A DNA stretch of 64,000 nucleotides from JBHBQE01 sp041776485 (GTDB lineage: Bacteria > Bacillota > Clostridia > Lachnospirales > Lachnospiraceae): positions 62,001-126,000 of the forward strand of contig JBHBQE010000004.1 of the NCBI GenBank assembly GCA_041776485.1, given 5' to 3'. Of the stretch, positions 1-8,957 are shown in pieces. The notes under the pieces are model-generated. The model saw only the letters and a program-made list of their open reading frames with translations. It had not been told where the DNA came from and did not search any database. Numbering within the stretch: position 1 is the stretch's first letter; each line of letters starts with the position of its first letter. The translations under genes were made by a program, and so were the position numbers.

Positions 1-448
1 TAAAAGTAAGGTTTTTATTATCTATCACCTCACCCATCGCCTTACTTCTGCCGTAATAGGAATCTTCATTGGGGGTATCTCTTTCCATATACCCACCTCG
101 GAAACCGTTAAATACACAATCGGTGCTAATATGGACAAGCTTGGATTCGCTGTCTCTAAGCTTTCTTGCCAGAAAATGAGGAAGTACCGCATTAAGATAT
201 ATTCCCATATCCAAGTCCAGGTCTACTCTGTTATTCAGCACGCCAATACAATTAATAACCCGCTCTGCCCCTACAGACAAAGCCGCCTCTATATCCTGAG
301 GATTTAATGCGTCACCAATAATTGTATCACAAATACTGCTTTTAGTTTTTGCAAAACCCACAACATCATATCCCTGTTTAGTTAAATACAGAGCAATAGC
401 ATGACCAGCCATTCCATTTACTCCAAGTATCAAAAATTGTCTATTCAC
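1..448 (-). CDS. RmlD-like sugar-nucleotide reductase, N-terminal part
   Basis: Short-chain dehydrogenase/reductase of the RmlD (dTDP-4-dehydrorhamnose reductase) type, cut by the left edge after about 149 residues. The start is GTG at 448, seven bases after AGGA, and overlaps the last eight bases of the gene upstream. A Rossmann start with GVNGMAGH replaces the usual GxxGxxG, and the active-site pair Y-x3-K is visible as YYGRSK. The family reduces a 4-keto sugar nucleotide in the cytosol. The true substrate is open: no RmlA or RmlB partner is in the window and the RmlC-like gene lies 61 kb away. In this setting it probably supplies a deoxysugar to the glycan built by the cluster. Confidence 0.8.
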   Translation of the reverse strand, partial: MNRQFLILGVNGMAGHAIALYLTKQGYDVVGFAKTKSSICDTIIGDALNPQDIEAALSVGAERVINCIGVLNNRVDLDLDMGIYLNAVLPHFLARKLRDSESKLVHISTDCVFNGFRGGYMERDTPNEDSYYGRSKAMGEVIDNKNLTF

Positions 449-1583
449 ATTTTTTCCTCATCCAAAAGCTTCCGCCATGTATTGTTTCTCCTGCTATGGG
501 CCAATTAGCTGTTATTTTTTCTCTAAATTTCTTTTCCATCATATTTTGAAAAAATATAATCTCAAATTTTTTATTGTACATAAGAAAACTTCTCAGTAAG
601 TACAACTCATTCCACACCATCCCCTGCTTAGTCCATTCATGAGGGTAGGTAAAGGGGTAAAATATATCATGCAGATGAATGAATACCCCCGGCTTTAATC
701 TGGGCAAAATTTCAAAAAATAAATAATTTACATCTGACCCCGCTTTTGAAACATGGGTTGAGTCAATAAATAATATATCTCCCTTTTCAAGTCTCCCAAA
801 CTCATATAGCTCTACATCCTCTAAGCCTTTTTTGATTAAATTAATATTATCAGTCTTTATTAAAAGACTATTTAATAATTCAGGAAAAGGCTCTATAAAT
901 GTCAATTCCATACCCCCCCCGAGAAAATTCTGGTTAACATCGAGACTCATTGCACTGGAATACCCACTTCCCACCTCTATAAGCCTTTTAGGTTTTATAA
1001 TGTTAAGCATACAGAACAAACCAACCGCGTCCCCTGCTGAAATACTCGGGTTTCCCAACCTATATCTGTATTTGCTTTCTATCTTGCTGTCTATATATTC
1101 CCATTGGGGGACTTTATGATAAAGCCCTATCATTTTATCCAAATATATTTCCTGAACAGTCTCTGAAAAATCTATTTCCAATACTTCATGCAATCTGTCA
1201 ATATTTGCCCAATCCGGAGTATCCAACACATCACCGGCATTGGGATATAGACTGTAATAATGCCCTATTTCAAAAAAATCCTTATAACCCACATTATATG
1301 GGCTTTTTAAAATCATATCTGATATTTTTAAAGGCAAAATACGGGAATATATATTACTCAATTCCTTAAATAAACCCTCACCCCTTTGTGGTGATACAAT
1401 AATTACATAATTTTCAGCATTTTTTTGAAAGTAATCCTTAGGATAGCAACGCAGTCCCTCTATCTTTTTATTCCAAAGAGCACTGTCACCATCTATGAAT
1501 GCCTTTGCCGCCAACCCGTATTTCGGCAATATCCTTGCCATTTTCCTGCCTCTGTCGCCTGCACCCGCAATGATAATTTCCAT
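441..1583 (-). CDS. Rossmann-like domain + class I SAM methyltransferase
   Basis: About 380 residues. Residues 1-110 are the cluster's recurring Rossmann-like domain (IIAGAGDRG, then a strand ending FIDGD). Residues 190-345 are a class I methyltransferase with motif I LIEVGSGYSS and an acidic strand LFIDSTH followed by HLHDIF. It is a paralogue of the protein at 16226-17350, which shares the VGSG/IDSxH core and similar C-terminal blocks. The likely role is O- or N-methylation of a sugar or sugar nucleotide; the target cannot be read. A run of eight Gs at codons 221-224 interrupts the methyltransferase domain, so a one-base slip would truncate it. One base separates it from the kinase gene upstream. 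Confidence 0.75.
   Translation of the reverse strand: MEIIIAGAGDRGRKMARILPKYGLAAKAFIDGDSALWNKKIEGLRCYPKDYFQKNAENYVIIVSPQRGEGLFKELSNIYSRILPLKISDMILKSPYNVGYKDFFEIGHYYSLYPNAGDVLDTPDWANIDRLHEVLEIDFSETVQEIYLDKMIGLYHKVPQWEYIDSKIESKYRYRLGNPSISAGDAVGLFCMLNIIKPKRLIEVGSGYSSAMSLDVNQNFLGGGMELTFIEPFPELLNSLLIKTDNINLIKKGLEDVELYEFGRLEKGDILFIDSTHVSKAGSDVNYLFFEILPRLKPGVFIHLHDIFYPFTYPHEWTKQGMVWNELYLLRSFLMYNKKFEIIFFQNMMEKKFREKITANWPIAGETIHGGSFWMRKKCE
913..920. repeat. C8/G8 homopolymer tract in coding sequence
   Basis: Eight consecutive Cs on the plus strand (G8 in the coding sense) encode the glycines before MELTF in the methyltransferase at 441-1583. The frame is currently open. This is a candidate slipped-strand switch. 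Confidence 0.9.
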
Positions 1584-1584
1584 A

Positions 1585-2109
1585 CTATCTCTCCAGCTTA
1601 TAGCTTGTAATAATATTTATACACTCATCAACAGTTAATATGCCGTCATTTTCTATAATAATATCAGGATTTTTAGGAAACTCTGCCTCTACATTAAAGC
1701 CGGCCAGGCTTACCGCCTCTCCGCGGGACAGCTTAGTATACAATCCCTTTTGATCCCTTTGCTTTAATGTTTCCAATTTAACCCTTAAAAATATCTCCAC
1801 ATAATTTGTATTGCTTTTTCTGTTAAGCTCCCTTACCTCATCAAACATTGATATAGTTGAACAAACTACAATAAGCCCCTGGCTAACCAGTAAGCTGCAA
1901 AGCTTCGAATATTTCAGTGCACGCTGTCGTCTGGCATCTGCACTGTAGTCGATATCATGTGTTGATTCAAAAACCAACTTCATATCGTCTCCATCAAGGA
2001 ACACTATATTCCCATTGTTTTCTGAAAGCTTATCATGCAGTGCCTGCCCTATAGTTGTTTTGCCTGATCCGGAAAGTCCGGTTATCCAATATAAAATCCC
2101 TGTATTCAT
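1585..2109 (-). CDS. APS-kinase-like (CysC-like) nucleotide kinase
   Basis: 174 residues with the P-loop GLSGSGKT near residue 13, then LDGDDMK and the CysC-like block GLYTKLSRGE. The family phosphorylates the 3'-OH of adenylyl sulfate. No sulfate adenylyltransferase, PAPS reductase or sulfotransferase is seen nearby, and the usual APS-kinase segment (GLNxDLGFS) is replaced by DIDYSADARR. In Campylobacter jejuni a CysC homologue (Cj1415) instead phosphorylates the 3'-OH of cytidine diphosphoramidate during capsule phosphoramidate synthesis. In this CMP-activation-rich cluster a similar role on a CDP- or CMP-phosphonate is a reasonable inference, not shown. Sulfation remains the alternative. 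Confidence 0.75.
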   Translation of the reverse strand: MNTGILYWITGLSGSGKTTIGQALHDKLSENNGNIVFLDGDDMKLVFESTHDIDYSADARRQRALKYSKLCSLLVSQGLIVVCSTISMFDEVRELNRKSNTNYVEIFLRVKLETLKQRDQKGLYTKLSRGEAVSLAGFNVEAEFPKNPDIIIENDGILTVDECINIITSYKLER

Positions 2110-2126
2110 TCATGCACCCGCTAATA

Positions 2127-4454
2127 CTATAATGCATACAAAACTATCTCCAGGTATGCATTGCTGTATATCCTTAAATAAAATTTATAATCTACGTGCA
2201 AGGACAGTATATACTGGGGAATCTCCCACAAATCCTCTTTCTTATGATAAAGGGATATTGCCATTCTCGGGTGATCCTTTTTAATCCTCTCCTTAGCTCC
2301 CTGCAAAGTTTTAAGCTCGAAGCCCTCCACATCTAATTTGATAAAGGTAAGCTTCTCATCGTAATTTTCTAAAAATTTATCAATATTATAAATCGGTACC
2401 TCTGTACCGGTAGACTCATTGGTAAGATAGGTTGTATCATCACCATTTGCCACAATATTTATGCTTCCGTATGTATCTGACAATCCTCCGTTTATCAGCT
2501 CCACATCCTCCCAGCCTTTTGAGGAAATTATATCCTCACATATATTGTAATTGACCATATCCGGCTCAAAGGATACTATCCTTTCATACCCACAACCTTT
2601 ATTCCATGCAATAAATCTTTCCAGACTGTCACAGCGAAAGCACCCTCCGTCTATTACAATTCCCTCTTTTTGCGGGAATACAAAATCATCAAAATACTGC
2701 TTATCCTCGAAAACCTTTGTATCAGGGTAAGGATATTTCAATATCCTTTCGGCAGCTATTCCCGGATTGGCTAAATCCCTTAAAAATACGGCAATCCTTT
2801 CATAGTAATCCGGCGCAGCTATATAGTAGTATGTATTCTCATCATCATTATCTAAAATGGCTTGTGGGGAAAGTATTTCCCTATCCATAAAAGATTCTCC
2901 GCATATATTGGTATCGCCCAGTGCATACCAGTCCATATCCGAAAAAAACGGATGATATAAATATCCTGCACTCCCTTTTCTTTCTCTTTCCAATTCTAAA
3001 AAATGTTTGGCTGCCTTTCCTATTCCATATAAGACAAGCTTTTTTTTGCACCTCACCTTTTCTTTCATATCCAGTGCTGCCGTATAACATTCATCCACCG
3101 GCATGCCTGCGTTTTCGAGCGCTTTACAAAGATAATTCATATCCCCCGAGCTTGTTAAATTTATTAAATCATCATATATTTTTTGTGATATGTCCTCACA
3201 AAACCTGAGTTCTACCCCCCCCGAGAGATAATTTGTCACTTTATTTTTATCAGGCAATGTATAAAATATTTCTGCTCCGATTTTTTTAAAGCTGGTAACA
3301 TTTTTATAACCCCATCCTCTGATTTTTGCCTCTAAGTCCTCAGGGTTATCCTTTGTGACTATAATAATATCCATCCCCTTATCCGCTTTGTCCAAGCTGA
3401 CGCAGGAAACACCATCTATTTCAGTTCCAATTAATTGGCTGTTACTGTCTATAAATCCTGCAACATCCACATCTCTTTGCAATAAGTATCTGTTAAGCCT
3501 TCTTCCGTTTTTGCCTGCACAGTATAAGTATATTTTAGAATCTTTACCAATACCCTTTTTAAATTCCTGTACGAATATATTCTTCACATCCTCCTTAGAA
3601 TTCAATGAGGAAAGTGCTTTATACTTAGTATAATTTTCTATAAACAGTTCTCTCCAGTCCAAATTCTGATAATGCTCCAATAGGGCATAATAAAAACTTT
3701 CTCTATTGGTAAATATTCTGTCTATTTCATCATCTGCAGCATTATCCTGTATCTTTTTGGCAATATCTTTGCAGTTTTCAATAAAAAGACCGTCTGCCTG
3801 AGTGCCCTGACTATCATGCCATCTATACCGTACCGTAGGCTCATTTATATATATTGTATCCCTGCCCTGAAATGTTCTAAACATCATATCATAGTCCTGG
3901 GAAGTAAACAGGCTTATATCAAACTCCCCTGCCATATCAAGATATTTCTTAGGAAAAAGTACTGTCACTATAGTAATAAAATTAAAAAGCAAAGGATATA
4001 TCCCCTTGGTTATCTTAGAAATATCTCCATATTCATAAGGTATATCCACTCTTTTAACTACATTCTCATTTTGCAAATACATTTCCCAATCAGACCATAC
4101 AATAGCCTCACTCTTTCCTGAAGCAATAACGGCGTTTATTTGTTTCTCAATCTTATCAGGTAAAATCAAATCATCATGGGGCAGATACTGAAAGTATTCT
4201 CCATTCATTTCCTTAAGCCCTAAGTTAAGGGCTGATGAAACGCCACCATTCTCCTTGGAAAAATATCTTATTTTTTCACCATATTCCAAGGCTATCTGTT
4301 CAGTATTATCAGTTGACCCGTCATTCACTACAATAATTTCAATATTGGAATATGTTTGATTAATTGCTGAATCTATAGCCTCCCTCATATAATTTTCACC
4401 ATTATATACAGGTATAACTATTGACACCAACGGAGTATCACTTTTTTTATTCAT
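2127..4454 (-). CDS. GT2 glycosyltransferase - two Rossmann domains - FkbM methyltransferase
   Basis: About 775 residues from ATG 4454; an in-frame TTG at 4499 has less support. Residues 8-225 are a GT-A family 2 glycosyltransferase (SIVIPVYNGE, VNDGSTD, and an HDD metal motif). Around residues 305-395 and 465-560 lie two copies of the cluster Rossmann-like domain (IYLYCAGKNG; LVLYGIGK). Residues 590-755 are an FkbM-type methyltransferase (VIDGGCFRCDS, SFEPD, FIKLDVEGFE). One polypeptide would thus add and methylate a sugar. A G8 tract near codon 411 lies between the two Rossmann copies: a slip would keep the transferase and remove the methyltransferase. No membrane segment is seen. Confidence 0.8.
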   Translation of the reverse strand: MNKKSDTPLVSIVIPVYNGENYMREAIDSAINQTYSNIEIIVVNDGSTDNTEQIALEYGEKIRYFSKENGGVSSALNLGLKEMNGEYFQYLPHDDLILPDKIEKQINAVIASGKSEAIVWSDWEMYLQNENVVKRVDIPYEYGDISKITKGIYPLLFNFITIVTVLFPKKYLDMAGEFDISLFTSQDYDMMFRTFQGRDTIYINEPTVRYRWHDSQGTQADGLFIENCKDIAKKIQDNAADDEIDRIFTNRESFYYALLEHYQNLDWRELFIENYTKYKALSSLNSKEDVKNIFVQEFKKGIGKDSKIYLYCAGKNGRRLNRYLLQRDVDVAGFIDSNSQLIGTEIDGVSCVSLDKADKGMDIIIVTKDNPEDLEAKIRGWGYKNVTSFKKIGAEIFYTLPDKNKVTNYLSGGVELRFCEDISQKIYDDLINLTSSGDMNYLCKALENAGMPVDECYTAALDMKEKVRCKKKLVLYGIGKAAKHFLELERERKGSAGYLYHPFFSDMDWYALGDTNICGESFMDREILSPQAILDNDDENTYYYIAAPDYYERIAVFLRDLANPGIAAERILKYPYPDTKVFEDKQYFDDFVFPQKEGIVIDGGCFRCDSLERFIAWNKGCGYERIVSFEPDMVNYNICEDIISSKGWEDVELINGGLSDTYGSINIVANGDDTTYLTNESTGTEVPIYNIDKFLENYDEKLTFIKLDVEGFELKTLQGAKERIKKDHPRMAISLYHKKEDLWEIPQYILSLHVDYKFYLRIYSNAYLEIVLYAL
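3215..3222. repeat. C8/G8 homopolymer tract in coding sequence
   Basis: Eight Cs (G8 in the coding sense) at codons about 411-414 of the glycosyltransferase-FkbM fusion (LSGGVEL). The frame is open as sequenced. Slippage would separate the two enzymatic halves. Confidence 0.9.
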
Positions 4455-4511
4455 AAAATCACCAATTTCTGTTTTATATCCACTAAGCTTTTTAATCAAT
4501 TTTATATATCA

Positions 4512-6356
4512 TTAATTCCATACAAAGGATTTCCCCAGAGCCTCATATATTATATGGGCGTTCTTAAATTTAGGATGTTTATTTATATTAATACTTTTTC
4601 TATTTAAAAGTGAACGTAAATACTCTATTCTATCCTCATAGTCACTGTTATTAATAAAATCTATCCTCCAATCAGGTAAAATATAGTAATGTTCATCACC
4701 TGTGGCCTCTAATATATACATATCCTTAAGGGTTCTCACCCCATTAAACTGAACCCCCGTTTGGGCAGTATCAAATTTAATTAAATAACTAATCCATGTC
4801 ATATTATAGGAATCAATACCGTTTATATTAATAGTATCACTTACACACTTCTTATAATCCCTTATGTCCTTAGTCAAAATATATCTGATAAGTCCTCCGA
4901 TATTTTCTGTTTGTATAAGCTTTTCCTCACGCCTGTGCTCTATTCCCTCACCCTGCAAGCACATGGTGATATGTGCCATATCTTCACTATATTGAGGGGT
5001 TTTGCTTTCCAACATATATCCATGATCTGAGAAAAACAGCTTTGTCGGGTTGTTGCCAAAAAGCTCCATATAATAGCTTAATTGCCTATCCATATATAAA
5101 GCGCTTATGAGCGCGCCTTCAAGAAATTCCTCTCTCTTTTCATCGTCAAATAAATGATAACCGTAAGTTCCATATTTATACTTATCCCAGACTTTGGTAT
5201 CCGGACTGATAAACGGGGGATGGGGCTCTACCATAATATGCGTCATTATAAATACCGGCTTTTTGCTGTTCAAAAGACAGTCTAATGTGTCAAAAAGCAC
5301 TTTAGTTGATGCTTCACTAAACAACCCCAAATCACTATTTATATAGTCAAAATCACCTAAAGGCATTACCCCATGAGAGCTTACATGAAAATTATCAAAG
5401 CCTTGTTTGAGCAAATATTCATTTAAAATATTATTATCTCTTTCCTCTGCAAAAAGCTCTATCTCCTTTGACTCCTCCATAATACATCCATAGGTGTTTC
5501 TTGTGGATATTGAGCTTGCAATGGCATTTTTAAAATCTATCCCCTCATTTCTGACAGTGTTTAAATAGGGTAATTCCCTTGATAATTCATCTCTTAATCC
5601 GTCTAACCAAAATAATAAAATATCCCTGTTGCCGCGTTTTGCTGTAACATTTTTTATATAAGCTTCTATATCTGCAAGCTCCTGCAATGTATCATCTAAG
5701 ACATTTCGTTCAACAGGGTGCATGTATCCTATGTTTTCATTATCTATAAATTGGATATAGCTTTTAATATGCTCCTTAGAATATAGCAAATCACGCCGCT
5801 CAATGGAAGAATAGATATTGAACAAATAAAGACTGCATAACTGCCCTCTAAGCTTTGGGTTGTTTTTATTTTCAATAAAATCAATTAAATTGCCTGCAAT
5901 AAGGTCCCTTATATATGGATATTCATTTAAGTTATAATATTCTGTCGGAACAACTATCCCTTCAGACTCAAGACTTGAATATATGTCTAAAATACATCCC
6001 TTATATTCCATATCCTTCAGTCTGTCCTTAACCTCATCCATATATTTTTTGGAGCTTATAATAATGCAGTCAAAGGCATTTATATAATCATAGCTAAATA
6101 TCTCATGCCCTTTTAAAAGATCCGTCACTTCTATAGCTGCCGCATTTTTATCAATTATCGGGATACCCTTCAGTTCATCTTTAAAATCCCGAAGCAGTGA
6201 TTCCGTATGCTCTCCCGCCCCCAGCAAAGCAGAATTGTATTTGCACGCATAATTAGAAAGGAGCTTTCTTATCCCATCAAAAACTAGACTGTCTATAATA
6301 TAGCCATAGTCCTTGTAATAATATGATATTTTTTTTAGTCTTTCATTTAAGTCCAT
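4512..6356 (-). CDS. Soluble alkaline-phosphatase/sulfatase-fold protein with N-terminal Rossmann domain
   Basis: 614 residues with no signal peptide or membrane segment. Residues 35-130 are a Rossmann-like domain (ALLGAGEHTE, then PIIDKN). Residues 235-540 have the alkaline-phosphatase/sulfatase fold: metal aspartate in FWLDGLRDE, a likely threonine or serine nucleophile in SISTRNTYG, HIMVEPHPPF, and the metal pair in FFSDHG. It is a paralogue of the protein at 8954-10960. The superfamily includes sulfatases, LtaS and phosphoethanolamine transferases, but those acting on surface polymers are usually exported. A cytosolic member in a phosphonate-glycan cluster may move or remove a phospho- or phosphono-group on an intermediate. 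That is inference. Confidence 0.7.
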   Translation of the reverse strand: MDLNERLKKISYYYKDYGYIIDSLVFDGIRKLLSNYACKYNSALLGAGEHTESLLRDFKDELKGIPIIDKNAAAIEVTDLLKGHEIFSYDYINAFDCIIISSKKYMDEVKDRLKDMEYKGCILDIYSSLESEGIVVPTEYYNLNEYPYIRDLIAGNLIDFIENKNNPKLRGQLCSLYLFNIYSSIERRDLLYSKEHIKSYIQFIDNENIGYMHPVERNVLDDTLQELADIEAYIKNVTAKRGNRDILLFWLDGLRDELSRELPYLNTVRNEGIDFKNAIASSISTRNTYGCIMEESKEIELFAEERDNNILNEYLLKQGFDNFHVSSHGVMPLGDFDYINSDLGLFSEASTKVLFDTLDCLLNSKKPVFIMTHIMVEPHPPFISPDTKVWDKYKYGTYGYHLFDDEKREEFLEGALISALYMDRQLSYYMELFGNNPTKLFFSDHGYMLESKTPQYSEDMAHITMCLQGEGIEHRREEKLIQTENIGGLIRYILTKDIRDYKKCVSDTININGIDSYNMTWISYLIKFDTAQTGVQFNGVRTLKDMYILEATGDEHYYILPDWRIDFINNSDYEDRIEYLRSLLNRKSININKHPKFKNAHIIYEALGKSFVWN

Positions 6357-6365
6357 GAGCAGAGC

Positions 6366-7013
6366 CTATCTAACCTCCTTTATAACCTCAAATCCCTCTG
6401 CATACTGTCTGTCAATACAGTAACCCCATATCCTGTTTTGATGTATTACATTATCAAACAGCCTGTTTTCACCATTCGCCATAATCCTCTGGTGCTCTAT
6501 TCCATAGGCGTTTAACGCTTCAATTTTCCTGTCTATAAAATCACTTATATCAAAAAATACCCTGGGGTCAAAGGATGTTTCCGTAATATACATATTGCTG
6601 CGGTATACATACTGATTCCCCACGTGTCTGGCTGCCACCTTGCATATTTCAGCAGCCTTAATATGATCGTGATTCAAATCATATTCCGAGTGCATAAAAA
6701 CAGTATCTATTTCAAGCTCTGAAATTACCGCCTCTATCCTTTGCATGAGCTCCTTTGAATATTCCAGAGTACAATTAGGTTCCTTTTTAAAGTCCGATAT
6801 ATCTTTTATTCCCAGAATATTACAGGCTTTAATATTCTCCAGTCTGCTTGTATTCTCATCTGTATACTTGTTGAAGCTTGACTCATCTACATGATTATCT
6901 GTGATAATAAGCTTATATACCTCTTTCCCCTCATCTGACAGTCTGGCTCCAACTCCTCCACAGCCTAAATCCGGGTCATCATAATGTGCTCCTATCAATA
7001 ATATTTTTTTCAT
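6366..7013 (-). CDS. PIG-L/LmbE family deacetylase
   Basis: 215 residues with the family zinc motif AHYDDPDLGCGG at the N-terminus (a variant of AHPDD) and the second metal motif LNHDH near residue 117. Family members are zinc hydrolases that remove the acetyl group of GlcNAc in GPI, mycothiol or bacillithiol precursors and in antibiotic sugars. Here it likely deacetylates an N-acetylated sugar or sugar nucleotide, exposing an amine. Its ATG overlaps the stop of the methyltransferase upstream (ATGA), so the two are translationally coupled. The downstream sulfatase-fold gene starts nine bases after its stop. Confidence 0.85.
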   Translation of the reverse strand: MKKILLIGAHYDDPDLGCGGVGARLSDEGKEVYKLIITDNHVDESSFNKYTDENTSRLENIKACNILGIKDISDFKKEPNCTLEYSKELMQRIEAVISELEIDTVFMHSEYDLNHDHIKAAEICKVAARHVGNQYVYRSNMYITETSFDPRVFFDISDFIDRKIEALNAYGIEHQRIMANGENRLFDNVIHQNRIWGYCIDRQYAEGFEVIKEVR

Positions 7014-7594
7014 TTAAAATCCTTTGCTATTGCGTTAAATCTTATATCCGTATAGGGCTTTGCCCAACCGTCGGTAACGGTAAATCCATACTCTGTCATT
7101 TCCTTTCTGGTATATATCATATGCCTGCTGTCATGGGATACCCCTTGTGGCAATTCCCCAATAAATAACCCATGTTTTGTAACTCTTTTCATTTCTGAAA
7201 TTACACGGCTAACATATTCCTTATCCGGGAAATACAAAAACACTCCCCAGGAAAAACACTTATCAAAATAATTATCCTTAAATGGTAGATTATCTGCTTC
7301 AGAATAAACTGCAGATTTTTGAAAAAACTCCATACACCTTTGTACCAAGGTTTTGGAATAATCTATGCCGATATACTCACAGGTCATATACTGAGCCAAT
7401 CCCCCTGCTCCACAGCCTATCTCCAATACTTTGTCAGTATCCTTTATGTCAAGTTCCAAACATATCCTGTCAGCAATTGTTTTCATATCGGCACTGCTTT
7501 TCTCCCAGCCGTCATATATACGGATATCCTCTCTGGTTCCCTCCATGGCGCCCTTTTTAGTCCAAATTTCCTTCCATGTACCTGTATATTCCAT
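7010..7594 (-). CDS. Class I SAM-dependent methyltransferase
   Basis: 194 residues with the SAM motif I VLEIGCGAGG near residue 57, the acidic strand YIGIDYS, and the post-core CFSWGVFLYFPD and MKRVTKHG of small-molecule methyltransferases. The target is unknown; the next gene is a sugar deacetylase, so an amino sugar is plausible. It lacks the cluster Rossmann domain. It is the first gene after a 115-bp gap that carries a good minus-strand promoter (TTGACA-17-TATAGA), so it probably opens a sub-operon running to the left edge. Confidence 0.8.
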   Translation of the reverse strand: MEYTGTWKEIWTKKGAMEGTREDIRIYDGWEKSSADMKTIADRICLELDIKDTDKVLEIGCGAGGLAQYMTCEYIGIDYSKTLVQRCMEFFQKSAVYSEADNLPFKDNYFDKCFSWGVFLYFPDKEYVSRVISEMKRVTKHGLFIGELPQGVSHDSRHMIYTRKEMTEYGFTVTDGWAKPYTDIRFNAIAKDFK

Positions 7595-7646
7595 TGCACT
7601 CCCTTGCTATATAAAACTTAATATTGCTTTTGCCGATTTTATAAAC

Positions 7647-7675
7647 TCTATATATTTTATCGGATATTTTGTCAA
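7647..7675 (-). promoter_or_regulatory. sigma-A promoter inside the cluster
   Basis: TTGACA (7675-7670), a 17-bp spacer and TATAGA (7652-7647) on the minus strand, upstream of the methyltransferase at 7010-7594. It is the best promoter match in the left part of the cluster. Confidence 0.6.
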
Positions 7676-7684
7676 TTTACCTTA
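7657..7684 (-). promoter_or_regulatory. Possible sigma-28-like promoter overlapping the sigma-A promoter
   Basis: TAAG, 16 bp, then TCCGATAA (7664-7657) on the minus strand resembles the flagellar sigma consensus TAAA-N15-GCCGATAA. The same octamer occurs before the YjfB-like motility gene. The match is weak at -35, so this is only a hint. Confidence 0.3.
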
Positions 7685-7709
7685 TCCTAAAGCATATCTC
7701 TGCTGTATA

Positions 7710-8957
7710 TTATAAATCTCCTGTCCAGCTCTTTCTGTAATAGTCTTCCTTTACTTGTGCATATAGCTTTTCATGTGCTATAACATAATCCGTAAATTTA
7801 AATCTTTTCCCCACATACTCATGCCCTAATATCCCCCTTTTAGATATCTCCGCTATATTATCAGCAAGCCTGTCTATGCTCTCTGCCAGGGCTTTAGGGG
7901 ATAAATAATCCACTGCTACCCCAATGTCCGGAGATGAAGTAATATCCTCTAATACAGTGCCCTTAAAAGAAATGATACAGCAGCCTGCTGCCATGGCCTC
8001 AATTGCCATAAGACCAAAGGATTCACTCTTTGACGGCATAACAAAAATATCTGCGGCTAATAAAAAATCTATCTTTTCACTTTCATCATATAACCAGCCA
8101 AAATTTTTTACATTAAATTCCTTGTATAAACTGTCAGGTATTTCACCGTTTCCAATACAGGATACAATTATTTTGTCCTTATTTTTTATCATTGATAAGG
8201 CTTCGAAAAAATACTCGCTTCCCTTAACCTTATCGCTCTCTATTCTTACTCCAAGATTAATTTTGTCCGACTCTCTTATCAGCCCTTTTTTTGCCTCTCG
8301 TTTTTTTGAAACATCGTACTTTGTGATATCAATTCCAAAGGGTATAGTTACTATTTTGTCAAAATGCTTTGTAATATCACTTTGTATAATATGTCTTCTC
8401 ATCCATTCTGTAGAAACTACAATATACGGATTTACCTTTTTTAAAATTCTTTCCTTCAGTTTCCACATAAATTGACTGTTATCTCTTTCCACAGGGAAGG
8501 GTATATTCTCTATTTCCGGGCAATTGTCGCACCCCTTTTGCCATAAAAAGCAGCTGTCAGGCGGCGGGAAAACACAAGCTCCGGTTACCAGCCAAGGATC
8601 ATGCACCGTCCATATACAGGGCTTGGAATTCATTAAAAGCGGGTAGTCCAAAATTGATATGAAGTCATTGTGCAAAATATGGCAGTGGATTATATCCGCG
8701 TTTTTATATGCCTTATGGTTTATAATCCCTTTAGCGTACGGGAGCAGCAGATGGTTCAAATTATTTTTATATTCCAGCCATTTAATATGATTATGCAATA
8801 TTTCCTCCGGCTGTATAGAATACACTTTTTCATGGGAGCTTATTTTCCATAAAACTATCTGGCATAAATCAAAGCCATTACCTATTGTATTCATTAAATC
8901 ATAGCCGTTAAAGGCTGCACCAGCCAAATCCGTATGGTTTAAATGGCAAACTTTCAT
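7710..8957 (-). CDS. Family 4 (GT-B) glycosyltransferase
   Basis: 415 residues. The N-terminal half has MKVCHLNHTDLAGAA and a donor-sugar-side HDPWLVTG block. The C-terminal half has the retaining GT4 signature with two glutamates spaced E-x7-E (SESFGLMAIEAMAAG) near residue 310. Such enzymes move a sugar from an NDP-sugar to a growing glycan in the cytosol. A CxFPPPDSCFLWQKGCDNCP region near residue 135 is typical of a subset of these enzymes in O-antigen and flagellar clusters. It overlaps the upstream sulfatase-fold gene by ATGA. The exact linkage cannot be predicted. Confidence 0.85.
   Translation of the reverse strand: MKVCHLNHTDLAGAAFNGYDLMNTIGNGFDLCQIVLWKISSHEKVYSIQPEEILHNHIKWLEYKNNLNHLLLPYAKGIINHKAYKNADIIHCHILHNDFISILDYPLLMNSKPCIWTVHDPWLVTGACVFPPPDSCFLWQKGCDNCPEIENIPFPVERDNSQFMWKLKERILKKVNPYIVVSTEWMRRHIIQSDITKHFDKIVTIPFGIDITKYDVSKKREAKKGLIRESDKINLGVRIESDKVKGSEYFFEALSMIKNKDKIIVSCIGNGEIPDSLYKEFNVKNFGWLYDESEKIDFLLAADIFVMPSKSESFGLMAIEAMAAGCCIISFKGTVLEDITSSPDIGVAVDYLSPKALAESIDRLADNIAEISKRGILGHEYVGKRFKFTDYVIAHEKLYAQVKEDYYRKSWTGDL

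Noticed and set aside
1585..2109. Sulfated glycan pathway based on CysC-like and sulfatase-fold genes
   Set aside because: No ATP sulfurylase or sulfotransferase is seen, and the sulfatase-fold proteins lack export signals and the Cys/Ser-x-Pro-x-Arg motif of formylglycine sulfatases. It stays only as an alternative.
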